Shown here in pieces: positions 5,346 through 14,070 of a DNA stretch of 14,070 nt. Within the stretch, counting starts at the first letter, position 1. Every line of letters begins with the position of its first letter. Source of the DNA: Bacteroidota bacterium (GTDB lineage: Bacteria > Bacteroidota > Bacteroidia > Cytophagales > Cytophagaceae); contig JAEYZG010000041.1 in NCBI GenBank assembly GCA_023428135.1, forward strand, positions 1-14,070, read 5' to 3'. The translations under genes and the position numbers were made by a program. The notes below the pieces were generated by a model that was not told the DNA's origin, ran no database searches, and saw nothing but the letters and a program-made list of their open reading frames with translations.

Positions 5346-5557
5346 CACGCAAGTTCAGCTTTTCCTTATTTAAACAATTGTAAAATAGAATTTCCCATGA
5401 CCGATAATTTTTTAGCATTTTAAGTTGTTGCTAGTCAAGATTATGTAATTATTGGAAAATATAGTGTAACAAAGGTTGCAAAGTTTGGCCGGCAAGAAAT
5501 CTATTTTTAGCCTACATCTATCGAGGTAAATTTTTTAAAACTTAAAAACAAAATGCT
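5346..5557. other. AT-rich upstream region of the lipoprotein gene
   Basis: I see no gene here. The last 100 bases should hold the promoter for the lipoprotein/surface-protein operon. TTTG at 5484-5487 and TATTTTTA at 5502-5509 resemble the Bacteroidota -33 and -7 elements, but the spacing is shorter than usual, so I do not call a promoter. An A-rich leader without a Shine-Dalgarno sequence precedes the ATG. Confidence 0.3.
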
Positions 5558-6061
5558 ATGAAAAGAAAAAACTGGGGGATGGTTCCTGCTTTGTTCTTTT
5601 TGGTCATTTCTGTAAGCTCCTGTAGTGTTCAGACTCAGGGAGGCTATGGAAATTCCCGAAAGGTTTCCAAAGCAACACTGCGAGCCTACAGGAAAGATCC
5701 ACTCTGGATTTCCATGATGAATGACACTTCAGCAAACTATTACGATATTTTGCTGGCTTATGACCAATACTGGAAAAAACGGGCTGAGCCGAATGCAGAA
5801 GAAGAGTTTGAACGAAAACAAAACAAGAAGGAAGGTAAAGAAGGAGAGGAGGAAGAAGAGGAAAACAAAAGAAGTCTTGTTGGTAGGCTATTCCACTCTG
5901 AAGAGAAGGAAATGACTGAAATGACTGAAAGCTCCCAATACATGATTGAAAATAAAAAATTCAAATCATGGAAAAAAGATGTACTTCCCTATGTACAGCC
6001 TGATGGCAGCATCCTTACTCAAGAGCAAAGACTTGAGATTTATAAAAATCAAAGACCTTAA
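5558..6061 (+). CDS. Putative lipoprotein, 167 aa
   Basis: The N-terminus is a lipoprotein signal: basic M-K-R-K, a hydrophobic core (ALFFLVISV), and lipobox V-S-S-C with the acylated cysteine at residue 22. The mature part has a conserved-looking block (DPLWISMMNDTSANYYDI, with L-A-Y-D-Q-Y-W-K just after), a highly charged low-complexity stretch of Glu and Lys at about residues 80-104, and a C-terminal block ending V-L-P-Y-V-Q-P-D-G-S-I-L. As I recall, small lipoproteins with a comparable YDILLAYDQYWK-type segment occur next to large BNR-repeat secreted proteins in other Bacteroidota. The next gene starts 40 bases downstream, so the two are probably an operon and this protein may help export or surface display of its neighbour. 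That role is inference. Confidence 0.75.
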   Translation: MKRKNWGMVPALFFLVISVSSCSVQTQGGYGNSRKVSKATLRAYRKDPLWISMMNDTSANYYDILLAYDQYWKKRAEPNAEEEFERKQNKKEGKEGEEEEEENKRSLVGRLFHSEEKEMTEMTESSQYMIENKKFKSWKKDVLPYVQPDGSILTQEQRLEIYKNQRP

Positions 6062-6101
6062 TTCTTATTTTTTTATCCCAAAAAATTTAAATAAGACAAT
6101 T

Positions 6102-9100
6102 ATGAAACCACTAATACGATTTGCATTAATCATTTTACTGTTAAGCGCTTATCCTTTAACTATAAGGGCCCAGAAATGGGAACCTGTAGGTTATGAATTC
6201 CCACTGAACAGAATGGGTCAGATCAACGGAATTGAAAGGACTACTCAATTGAAATTTCACCCTACGGATTCGAAAATTCTATATGGCGTGACCGCTAATG
6301 GAGGACTCTTTATAAGCAAAGATGAAGGGGCTAATTGGTCACCAACGGGTACGGACAATTTACCTTTTTGTCAAGTCGCAAGTATATGCATAGACTATAC
6401 GAATCCAAGAACCATGTATATTGGTACAGGAGATCCAAACTATTACGGTACAAGCCTTGGAATTTATAAAAGTATAGACGGAGGACAAACGTGGACTAGC
6501 AGTAGCAGTGGCCTGGGAAATAACTTGGCTGTAGAAATTTTAATGTCACCTTCTAATAACAATATACTTATTGCTGCTACCAATGATGGTATCTGGAAGT
6601 CCACAAATGCAGGGGCTTCATGGACTGTTAAAAAAAGCGGAGGAGGGTTTAAAGATATGATTTTTAAACCAGGGACTGGCTCTACAACCGTTTATGCTGT
6701 AACAGATAATGAGTTTTGGATTTCCACCAATATGGGAGACAACTGGACTCAGATTTCTTTACCTACCTCAACAGGTATAGGTAGAGGAGGAAGGATAGGG
6801 GTGCCACCTGCAGATCCGAATACTGTTTATTTAACTTTTGTAGGTTATCACTATGAGACAGACGGAGTTCCATATTTGCAGGAAGAAACACCGATATTAA
6901 AATCAACAAACAGTGGTTCTTCTTTTTCTGTAATTAAACCAGCTGGTCCGCCTAACCTAAATGGTTATGATGGCAATAGCAGAGGGCAGGAAAATTATAA
7001 CTTCGACATTACTGTAGATCCATTAAACAGCAATACCCTTTATGTTGTGGGGCATTGTGTTTGGAAATCAACGGATGGAGGTGTAACATGGGTACAAAAG
7101 AGTGAATGGGCAAATAAAGTACACACTGATATGCACCATATTGTGTTTTCTCCATTTGATGCTACCAAGTTGTACAACGCCAACGATGGTGGAATTTGGG
7201 TGAGCACAGACGGCGGTTGGGGATGGACACAAAAAAGCGATGGACTTGCTGGCCTTGAGATTTATCATGCTGCTGCCAGTCCTATCAAAAGAGCAGTTCT
7301 GAATGCTGGTACACAAGACAACGGAGAAGTTACATTTGACGGAAAACATTGGATTACTATAGGTGGAGGAGATAACGGTGACCGTTTTTCTTTCGGCTAT
7401 TACAGCTGGGACGAAGTTTATTCTCATAATGGAAATGGTTCAAGGAAGATACTTTCAACAAGGAATTCTTCATCTCTTGGATTCCCGTTTTCTTCAACGC
7501 AAAGCGGAAATGATGTTGAAATGGAATTTACGGCCTTAAACCCTAATCTTGCTTTTATTGGTCAGAATGATGTTTATAGAACAACTACTCTGAGCACTTC
7601 ACCTAGCTGGACGAAAATAAATTCAACTACTTTTGGTAGCATCAAAGCATTGGCACTTTCTCCGACAGATGCGAACGTGTTGTATGTAGTAACAGCTGAC
7701 GGTAAAATAAGAAGAAGTGACAATGCACTAGCAGCTTCACCATCCTTTGTTACTTACAATACACCTGCTCCAGTCAATGTAATGGCCAGTGTTGCAGTTA
7801 TTAAAAGCAATACCAATATTGTCTATATGTCCTGCGGAAGTCGCGTCTTCAGATCTACCGACAGAGCCGCTACATGGACAGAGGTAGCTGGAACTTTGCC
7901 ATCGGTCAATATTTATAAAATTCATCATGATGGTTTCAGCACCGACGAGTCTGTTTATATAGGAACAGCTAAAGCAGTCTACTATAGAAATTCAGGCATG
8001 TCTTCCTGGTTGAACTACTCTGCTGGTCTTCCGACTATTGCAGATATCAATGATTTCATGATGTTTAATGATGGAACTCAGAATTCTGAGATATATGTTG
8101 CATTCAGGGGCAGAGGGGTATGGAGATCTTCTTTATATGGAAGATTACCAGTCTTAAGAGAACCTGAAAATCCATCTCTCTCTGTAAATGGACTTTCTTA
8201 TAAGTACTATGAAGGCACCTGGAGTTTTATGCCTAACTTCAATTCTCTTGCAACTGTAAAGACTGGTTCTGTGACTGGTTTCGATCTTACTCCGAAAAAC
8301 AGAGATGGTCAGATTGGTTTTGTTTATACAGGCTATGTTAATGTACCTACTGATGGACAATATACCTTCTACACTTCATCAGATGATGGAAGTCAGTTGT
8401 ATATAGGGAACACGCTTATTGTGAATAATGATGGAGAACATGCAGTAACCGAGAAATCCGGAAGCTTGGGATTAAAGGCTGGTAAACATGCTATCACTGT
8501 TTATTACTTCAATAATCAGCCTTCTATCGGTTTGTCAATTAGTTATTCCGGTCCTGGAGTCACCAAACAGGTAATACCTGCTACTGGACTATTCAGAAAT
8601 CCTGATGCTGTTGCCTGCACTGGTACAGGTTCAATAACAAGAGAATACTGGTCAGCTGTAGTAGGTAATTCAGTAGATCTGATTCCTGTAGCTACAACAC
8701 CTACATCACAAAGTAACGTAACTGCTGTAGAAGAAGTTGTAAATCAGGCTAACAATTTTGGAGTGCGTCAGAGAGGTTATATCTGTGCTCCATATACCGG
8801 TGCATATAAATTCTGGATTGGAGGTGATGAAAGCACTGAACTATGGTTAAGCTCCAGCGCAAGTCCTGCAACTAAAGTAAGAGTTGCTTATTCAGAAAAT
8901 TCAACAGGTCTGAGAGACTGGTTCAGATATCCTACTCAGGAATCTGCTTCTATCAATCTTGTAGCAGGTCAGAAATATTATATCGAAGCCTTACAAAAAG
9001 AAGGTGAAGGTGATGATAATCTATCCTATGGCTGGCAATTGCCTACAGGGGAATTTGAAAGACCTATTCCGGCAAGCAGACTTTCTCCAATGGATTTTAC

Positions 9101-11213
9101 CAATAAAATTCCAGTTGTATCTATCACTCCGGGCCCTAAGGCAATTTTCTTGACAGCATCTAACATAACTTTTAATGCCACTGCAACAGATCCTGACGGT
9201 TCAATAGCAAAGGTTGAGTTTTATAAAGATGGGGTAAAGGTCGGAGAGGATCTTACCAGCCCGTATTCCTTAACACTTACAAATGTTGCGGCAGGAAATT
9301 TTAACATTGTTGCAGCTGCGACAGATAACCTTGGAGCTGTAGGCGCTTCTCAGGCAATTGCTGTTAAAGTACTTGACCTTAGAAACCCTGAAAATCCAAC
9401 AAATACATTGTCAGGTTTGGATTATTCCTACTATGAAGGAAGCTGGTCAAGTATTCCTGATTTTAGTATTCTTACGGCAGTAAAAACAGGTACAGTAAGC
9501 AATTTCGACCTTACTCCGAGAAACAGAAATGATAACTTTGCCTTCAGATTTAAAGGCTTTGTAAATGTTCCTGCAGATGGGTTGTATACCTTTTATACAG
9601 ACTCTGATGATGGAAGTAATTTGTATATCGGAAATGAACTTGTGGTAGATAATGACGGATTACATGGAGCCGGGACTCATGCATCAGGAGTTGTAGCATT
9701 GAAGGCCGGAAAGCACGCGGTTACAGTAAATTTCTTTGAACAGGGAGGTGATGAATCAATCAATGTTTATTATGAAAGTTCAGCGATTACTAAACAACTT
9801 ATTCCTTCTGCCAGCCTTTTCAGAGTATTACCTGGTGTTCCTCCGACAGTAAGTATTACTGCTCCATTGAATAACGCAACGTTTACCGCTCCGGCATCAG
9901 TAACCATAAGTGCTAATGCTGCTGATAGTGACGGAACTATTGCAAAGGTGGAATTTTATCAGGGAACAACAAAACTTGGTGAAGATCTGACTTCTCCATA
10001 TTCTTACAGCTGGACCAATGTTGCAGCAGGAGCCTATGTCCTTAAGGCTGTAGCATTTGATAATTCAGGGTTAAACACTACATCTTCATTAATTAATATT
10101 ACTGTTTCTTCAGGAAACGCAGCTCCAACTGTAAGCATTACTTCTCCATTGAACAATGCAACGTTTACAGCTCCTGCATCAGTGACAATTAATGCCAGTG
10201 CATCCGATACTGACGGTAGTATTTCAAAAGTGGAGTTTTACCAAGGTACTACAAAGCTTGGTGAAGATCTGACTTCTCCATATAGCTTTACCTGGACTAG
10301 TGTTGCAGCCGGAACTTATACACTTAAAGCAGTTGCTTATGATAATGCTTCAGCAAGTACGACTTCATCGTTGATCAATATTACTGTTTCTTCAGGAAAT
10401 ATTGCACCAACTGTAAGCATCACTTCTCCATTGAACAATGCAACGTTTACAGCGCCTGCTTCTGTTACGATTAATGCGAATGCATCCGATAGTGATGGCA
10501 GCATTTCAAAAGTGGAGTTTTACCAAGGTGCTACAAAGCTTGGTGAAGACCTGACTTCTCCATATAGTTATACCTGGACAAGTGTTGCCGCTGGAACTTA
10601 TGTGCTTACAGCAATTGCTTATGATAATTCCAGTGTGACTACAACTTCATCACAGATTAATATAACTGTTAGCGGTAGCAGCACTGCAGATATTATAGGT
10701 CCGGATTGTGGTACTGTTAATGGTTCTGCACAGCTCGAACTTAATTCTGTGCATACAGTAGGGGCGAACAACTATAACTGGTATGCTAATACCTCTGTTC
10801 AGAGTATTACACCTGTAAGCGGTCAGCCAAATAAAGTTAATGTTCTTTATGGTTCCAGCTTTACTGGAGGACAGTTCTGTGTGGGAGTTAATTATAACGG
10901 AGCACCATACTACAAGCAATTCTGCAAAAATATAACTGTCTGCTCTTCACTGAAAGTAGATGAATATGCAGAAGAAACGGCAGCATTGGTTATCTCACCA
11001 AACCCTTCAGAAGAGTTGTTTACATTGAAGACGGGTAAAGCAATTGCCCAATTAACTGTTACTGATGTTTCTGGTCATATCACTTTCACTCAAAGTGAAG
11101 TAGAAAAAGGTAAGGTTGTTGAGTTTGGAAAAGAATTCTCTGCAGGAGTTTATGCAGTTACTGTTAAATATAAGGATGGAAGTTCTGAATCTGTAAAGGT
11201 TATTAAGAAATAA
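6102..11213 (+). CDS. Giant T9SS-secreted multidomain protein: BNR propeller, PA14 and Ig-like repeats
   Basis: A 1703-aa surface or secreted protein. The start is the ATG at 6102, since the longer frame to 5946 overlaps the lipoprotein gene, while this ATG gives a clean signal peptide (to about A23 before QKW). Order of domains: BNR/sortilin-like repeats at about 25-680, with many S-x-D-x-G-x-x-W motifs (ISKDEGANW, KSIDGGQTW, KSTDGGVTW); PA14 at about 683-833; a PA14-like module at about 840-997; Ig-like domain 1003-1091; PA14 at 1093-1243; three near-identical Ig-like repeats at 1247-1523; a cysteine-containing domain at 1528-1618; and a type A T9SS sorting domain at about 1622-1703 (ISPNPSEELF, SAGVYAVTVKY). 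PA14 and such Ig modules usually bind glycans or act as spacers, so adhesion or polysaccharide handling is likely. I see no catalytic motif. Confidence 0.9.
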   Translation: MKPLIRFALIILLLSAYPLTIRAQKWEPVGYEFPLNRMGQINGIERTTQLKFHPTDSKILYGVTANGGLFISKDEGANWSPTGTDNLPFCQVASICIDYTNPRTMYIGTGDPNYYGTSLGIYKSIDGGQTWTSSSSGLGNNLAVEILMSPSNNNILIAATNDGIWKSTNAGASWTVKKSGGGFKDMIFKPGTGSTTVYAVTDNEFWISTNMGDNWTQISLPTSTGIGRGGRIGVPPADPNTVYLTFVGYHYETDGVPYLQEETPILKSTNSGSSFSVIKPAGPPNLNGYDGNSRGQENYNFDITVDPLNSNTLYVVGHCVWKSTDGGVTWVQKSEWANKVHTDMHHIVFSPFDATKLYNANDGGIWVSTDGGWGWTQKSDGLAGLEIYHAAASPIKRAVLNAGTQDNGEVTFDGKHWITIGGGDNGDRFSFGYYSWDEVYSHNGNGSRKILSTRNSSSLGFPFSSTQSGNDVEMEFTALNPNLAFIGQNDVYRTTTLSTSPSWTKINSTTFGSIKALALSPTDANVLYVVTADGKIRRSDNALAASPSFVTYNTPAPVNVMASVAVIKSNTNIVYMSCGSRVFRSTDRAATWTEVAGTLPSVNIYKIHHDGFSTDESVYIGTAKAVYYRNSGMSSWLNYSAGLPTIADINDFMMFNDGTQNSEIYVAFRGRGVWRSSLYGRLPVLREPENPSLSVNGLSYKYYEGTWSFMPNFNSLATVKTGSVTGFDLTPKNRDGQIGFVYTGYVNVPTDGQYTFYTSSDDGSQLYIGNTLIVNNDGEHAVTEKSGSLGLKAGKHAITVYYFNNQPSIGLSISYSGPGVTKQVIPATGLFRNPDAVACTGTGSITREYWSAVVGNSVDLIPVATTPTSQSNVTAVEEVVNQANNFGVRQRGYICAPYTGAYKFWIGGDESTELWLSSSASPATKVRVAYSENSTGLRDWFRYPTQESASINLVAGQKYYIEALQKEGEGDDNLSYGWQLPTGEFERPIPASRLSPMDFTNKIPVVSITPGPKAIFLTASNITFNATATDPDGSIAKVEFYKDGVKVGEDLTSPYSLTLTNVAAGNFNIVAAATDNLGAVGASQAIAVKVLDLRNPENPTNTLSGLDYSYYEGSWSSIPDFSILTAVKTGTVSNFDLTPRNRNDNFAFRFKGFVNVPADGLYTFYTDSDDGSNLYIGNELVVDNDGLHGAGTHASGVVALKAGKHAVTVNFFEQGGDESINVYYESSAITKQLIPSASLFRVLPGVPPTVSITAPLNNATFTAPASVTISANAADSDGTIAKVEFYQGTTKLGEDLTSPYSYSWTNVAAGAYVLKAVAFDNSGLNTTSSLINITVSSGNAAPTVSITSPLNNATFTAPASVTINASASDTDGSISKVEFYQGTTKLGEDLTSPYSFTWTSVAAGTYTLKAVAYDNASASTTSSLINITVSSGNIAPTVSITSPLNNATFTAPASVTINANASDSDGSISKVEFYQGATKLGEDLTSPYSYTWTSVAAGTYVLTAIAYDNSSVTTTSSQINITVSGSSTADIIGPDCGTVNGSAQLELNSVHTVGANNYNWYANTSVQSITPVSGQPNKVNVLYGSSFTGGQFCVGVNYNGAPYYKQFCKNITVCSSLKVDEYAEETAALVISPNPSEELFTLKTGKAIAQLTVTDVSGHITFTQSEVEKGKVVEFGKEFSAGVYAVTVKYKDGSSESVKVIKK
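9843..10680 (+). repeat. Three 282-bp tandem repeats encoding Ig-like domains
   Basis: Units begin at 9843, 10125 and 10407, exactly 282 bp (94 codons) apart. Each encodes P-T-V-S-I-T-x-P-L-N-N-A-T-F near the start and K-L-G-E-D-L-T-S-P-Y in the middle. Identity stays high at the DNA level, including synonymous sites in units 2 and 3, which points to recent duplication or gene conversion. A fourth, more diverged relative lies at 9109-9375, before the second PA14 copy. Confidence 0.85.
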
Positions 11214-11234
11214 ATCCTTTAGTAAAATTTAATC

Positions 11235-11270
11235 ATAGGCACTTCAAAAGTTAATTTTTGAAGTGCCTAT
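11235..11270. terminator. Hairpin terminator after the giant surface-protein gene
   Basis: A perfect 15-bp inverted repeat (11235-11249 / 11256-11270) with loop GTTAAT, 21 bases after the stop. The downstream sequence ATTTATACTA is only moderately T-rich, but the right arm contains TTTT. It separates the lipoprotein/surface-protein operon from the TonB receptor gene. Confidence 0.8.
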
Positions 11271-11321
11271 ATTTATACTAATCAATAAGTTTACTTAATA
11301 TATGCCTGTAGAGGGATTGGC

Positions 11322-11329
11322 TATATTTG
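11322..11329 (+). promoter_or_regulatory. Possible -7 promoter element for the TonB receptor gene
   Basis: TATATTTG matches the Bacteroidota -7 consensus TAnnTTTG and lies 53 bases before the ATG, beyond the preceding terminator. I see no convincing -33 TTTG at the right distance, so this is a weak call. Confidence 0.35.
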
Positions 11330-11382
11330 AAAACTGATTTTATCACTCTTTTTATTTTAAAAATCTCTTAAAATTCAACTCA

Positions 11383-13812
11383 ATGATCTTTTTTAAAAGA
11401 AATATCAATAAAGGGTTAGGCTTTGCTGTATTTTTTTTCATGATTAGTTCTGGAATAAATGCACAGAAAGTAACTATTACAGATCAGATTAGTCAGACAC
11501 CACTTGAAGGTGTTTTTATAAGTGATCTTCAAAAGCAGTTTTCTGCAACCTCTAATTCTAAAGGGCAGGCAGATATCTCCCAGTTTGAACATTCTGATAG
11601 TATACGGTTTCAACTGGTAGGATATAAATTATATGTTATAAGTTTAAAGGATTTGGATGAGTCAGGTTTTAAAGTGTTTTTATCTGAAGAAACCGGCCTC
11701 ATGGATGGAATTGTTGTTTCAGGCAGTAAGTTTGAAGAGAGGAGAAAAGATATTCCAAGGCAGATTCAGGTTATAAATTCCGGTGAGATGCAGTTTGCAA
11801 GTCAAGAGACCACTGCTGATGTGCTTCAGAATACGGGAAACGTATTTGTACAAAGGAGCCAGATGGGAGGAGGAAGTCCCATTATGAGAGGATTTGAAGC
11901 GAATAAGGTGTTAATGGTTGTGGATGGGATAAGAATGAATAATGCTGTATATAGGGGAGGGCATTTGCAAAATGTAATCACCCTTGATAACAGCGTTCTG
12001 GAAAGAACAGAGCTGTTGTTTGGCCCTGGATCTGTCATTTACGGTAGTGATGCCTTAGGTGGTGTTATGAGTTTCTATACCAAAAGACCTGTTCTGTCAG
12101 GAGGCAAAGGCAAAACATTTGCCAGTGCCAATGCTTATTCCAGATACTCATCCGCCAATTCAGAAAAGACAGGACATATTGATTTAAATATAGGTTTTAA
12201 TAAGATTGCTTCATTTACAAGTTTTACATATTCTGATTTTGATGATTTAAGACAAGGTGCAAATAGAAGAGCTGCATACAATGATTTTGGCAAAAGGAAC
12301 TTTTATGTACAAAGGATAGGAGGTAAGGATTCTGTTTTATATAATAGTAATCCTGATATTCAAAAGCAGTCAGGTTATAAACAATTTGATTTTTTGCAAA
12401 AAGTATTGTTCTCTCCTTCATCAAAAGTTACACATACATTAAATTTTCAGTATTCCACTAGCTCGGATATTCCACGTTATGACAGGTTAGCTCAGTTTAG
12501 CGGTAAGCCTGCTTATGCAGAATGGTTTTATGGCCCGCAGAAAAGATTACTGGGAGCATATCATCTGGATTTAAATGAGAAAACAGCTTTTTATGATAAA
12601 TTCAGAATTGTACTTGCTTATCAGGATATAGAAGAAAGCCGCTATGACAGGAGATTTAACCGAGAAGTTAGAAACAGCAGGATAGAAAAGCTGAGCGTCT
12701 ATTCATTAAATATAGATCTGGAAAAGGTTTTAAAAAAGAATGAATTCCGATATGGCCTGGATGTTAATTATAATAAAGTAGGATCTTCAGCATATGGTCA
12801 GAGTGTAGTCACAGGTCTAAGAACTCCACTTGATACAAGATACCCAAGTGGCGGTTCATCTATGAGATCTATTGCAGGATATCTCACTCACAGTATTGAG
12901 CTCAATAAAAAACTTATACTTTCTGAAGGTATCAGATACAGTAATGTCGAGTTGAAAGCTAACTTCGCTGAGAAGACTTTTTTCCCTTTCCCTTATTCAG
13001 ATATCAAACAAACCAATGGAGCTTTAAATGGGAATATCGGACTCGTTTTTCTCCCTGAAAAATCATGGAGATTGTCTATGTACGGCTCAACCGGATTCCG
13101 TTCTCCCAATGTAGATGATCTAAGTAAAGTATTCGAATCTGTTCCTGGTAATGTCATTGTCCCAAATCCAAATTTGAAACCAGAGTACACTTATAACGGA
13201 GAATTAAGTATAGCAAAATCATTATTCAACCGAATTCATATTGAAGGTACAGCTTATTATACATGGTATACCAATGCTATTACAACTAAGTTTGGTAAGT
13301 ACAATGGTCAGGATTCTATTTTGTATGATGGTAAAATGAGCAGAGTACAAACAAGCGCTAATGCAGGAAAAGCTTATATTTATGGAGGAAATATAACATT
13401 ATATGCAGAGCTCACTAAAAACATCGGGTTAGCTAACACATTTAATTATACATATGGAAGAATTAAGACGGATTCATCAGATTATCCTCTTGATCATATT
13501 CCTCCAGTGTTTGGTAGAAGTTCGGTTAGTGTTAAAGTGAAAAAGTTCAGGGGAGAATTTTTTGTATTGTATAATGGATGGAAAAGGTTAAAGGATTATA
13601 ACTTAGTAGGAGAGGATAATATTGCTCAGACCACCGCAGACGGAATGCCATCGTGGTATACGCTGAATCTCAGAACAGCCGTTGATGTAAGCAGGTATTT
13701 TCAACTACAGGTGTCTGTGGAAAACTTACTGGACAGGAATTACAGGATTTTTGCGTCCGGAATCAGTGCTCCGGGTAGAAATTTTTTAATAACACTCAGG
13801 GTTAAAGTTTAA
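11383..13812 (+). CDS. TonB-dependent outer-membrane receptor, heme/hemoglobin-receptor-like
   Basis: An 809-aa receptor. The signal peptide ends at about residue 27 (G-I-N-A before QKV). It is followed by a carboxypeptidase-regulatory-like domain (about 28-105), common in Bacteroidota receptors. The plug is at about 110-235, with the motifs DVLQNTGNVFVQRSQMGGGS, IMRGFEANKV, VDGIRMNNA and PGSVIYGSDALGGV. The 22-strand barrel fills the rest and ends N-F-L-I-T-L-R-V-K-V. GFRSPN near 571 with PNPNLKPE near 594 corresponds to the FRAP/NPNL signature of heme, hemoglobin and transferrin receptors, but substrate choice within the family is not fixed by it. No hemophore, HmuY-like lipoprotein or Fur box was seen nearby. 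It is monocistronic, between two terminators. Confidence 0.88.
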   Translation: MIFFKRNINKGLGFAVFFFMISSGINAQKVTITDQISQTPLEGVFISDLQKQFSATSNSKGQADISQFEHSDSIRFQLVGYKLYVISLKDLDESGFKVFLSEETGLMDGIVVSGSKFEERRKDIPRQIQVINSGEMQFASQETTADVLQNTGNVFVQRSQMGGGSPIMRGFEANKVLMVVDGIRMNNAVYRGGHLQNVITLDNSVLERTELLFGPGSVIYGSDALGGVMSFYTKRPVLSGGKGKTFASANAYSRYSSANSEKTGHIDLNIGFNKIASFTSFTYSDFDDLRQGANRRAAYNDFGKRNFYVQRIGGKDSVLYNSNPDIQKQSGYKQFDFLQKVLFSPSSKVTHTLNFQYSTSSDIPRYDRLAQFSGKPAYAEWFYGPQKRLLGAYHLDLNEKTAFYDKFRIVLAYQDIEESRYDRRFNREVRNSRIEKLSVYSLNIDLEKVLKKNEFRYGLDVNYNKVGSSAYGQSVVTGLRTPLDTRYPSGGSSMRSIAGYLTHSIELNKKLILSEGIRYSNVELKANFAEKTFFPFPYSDIKQTNGALNGNIGLVFLPEKSWRLSMYGSTGFRSPNVDDLSKVFESVPGNVIVPNPNLKPEYTYNGELSIAKSLFNRIHIEGTAYYTWYTNAITTKFGKYNGQDSILYDGKMSRVQTSANAGKAYIYGGNITLYAELTKNIGLANTFNYTYGRIKTDSSDYPLDHIPPVFGRSSVSVKVKKFRGEFFVLYNGWKRLKDYNLVGEDNIAQTTADGMPSWYTLNLRTAVDVSRYFQLQVSVENLLDRNYRIFASGISAPGRNFLITLRVKV

Positions 13813-13880
13813 TGTAAAACAAAGATAAAAGAGAATTCCCCGTTGAGTCCGCTGAGGGTTTTAATTATAACTTTTAAACG

Positions 13881-13910
13881 AAAGAGGAGGCAATTTCATC
13901 CTCCTTTTTT
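13881..13910 (+). terminator. Rho-independent terminator of the TonB receptor gene
   Basis: AAAGAGGAGG (13881-13890) pairs with CCTCCTTTTT (13900-13909) with one G-T pair, a 9-nt loop, and a T-run that runs through the end of the stem. It lies 68 bases after the stop. Confidence 0.85.
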
Positions 13911-13983
13911 GTTTACAGTGGAATTAAAGACTTTAAGCTTTTAGCTTTCAGCCATTACTGTCCGGTAAAAAATGAAAAGTCAT

Positions 13984-14023
13984 AAAAAAGAGTCCCTATT
14001 TGAATAATAGGGCACTTTTTTTT
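13984..14023. terminator. Second, probably bidirectional terminator
   Basis: AGTCCCTATT (13991-14000) pairs with AATAGGGCACT (14005-14015) with one bulged base. It is flanked by A-rich sequence on the left and T8 on the right that extend the stem. It probably serves a convergent gene beyond the window edge as well as acting as a backup for the receptor gene. Confidence 0.75.
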
Positions 14024-14070
14024 ATATCAATAAAAGAGGCCTACCCTGAAAAGACAATTTTAATTTGCCT

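Noticed and set aside
5946..6101. Upstream extension of the giant surface protein
   Set aside because: It overlaps the lipoprotein gene in another frame and would bury the signal peptide that begins at 6102.
7068..7427. Minus-strand ORF of 119 aa inside the giant gene, and similar shadows elsewhere in that gene and in the TonB receptor gene
   Set aside because: These are antisense shadows of strongly supported coding regions, without domains or start signals.

Overview
The window looks like a Bacteroidota chromosome, most likely from the Cytophagales or a related group. The evidence is a type IX secretion (T9SS) C-terminal sorting domain on a giant surface protein, a CarboxypepD_reg-type TonB receptor, AT-rich intergenic DNA, weak or absent Shine-Dalgarno sequences, and a Bacteroidota-style RT/maturase. 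The genus is not determined.

Left part (1-3000): this is accessory DNA. The window opens inside the 3' end of one group II intron (domains V and VI at 54-127). That intron appears to interrupt the reverse transcriptase gene of a second group II intron (RT remnant 128-777, domains V/VI 740-822), giving a nested, twintron-like arrangement. The outer intron ends at about 822, directly against the sequence TTACCTGC. The same motif lies at the start side of the next minus-strand gene (an AAA ATPase, 838-2295), and a 140-bp imperfect palindrome (2320-2459) separates this gene from a small membrane-protein gene (2479-2829). The ends of these two genes follow integron-cassette logic: each is bounded by a core motif and its own inverse, and the motif differs between them (TTACCTGC/GCAGGTAA for the ATPase, GTTATAGGC/GCCTATAAC for the membrane protein). 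I read this as two cassettes of an integron-like array with attC-like sites, one of which was invaded by an IIC-attC-type group II intron. No integrase is in the window.

Middle part (3000-5557): a repeat-rich spacer comes first, with a leader that can form alternative hairpins. A three-gene plus-strand operon follows: an unknown 110-aa protein, a 44-aa membrane peptide overlapping it by ATGA, and a stand-alone CheY-like receiver. The operon ends in three copies of a GAGACGCCA palindrome within a tandem repeat of about 133 bp. The remaining 0.9 kb is gene-poor: a tiny ORF, a very strong hairpin terminator, and a decayed minus-strand gene (4976-5345) that still reads as protein across a frameshift and internal stops.

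Right part (5558-14070): this is a conventional envelope region. A small lipoprotein gene is followed after 40 bp by a 1703-aa secreted protein (BNR/sortilin-like propeller, PA14 modules, Ig-like repeats, T9SS sorting domain); the two are probably co-transcribed and made for the cell surface. After a perfect-stem terminator comes an 809-aa TonB-dependent receptor with features of the heme/hemoglobin receptor group, closed by two terminator hairpins.
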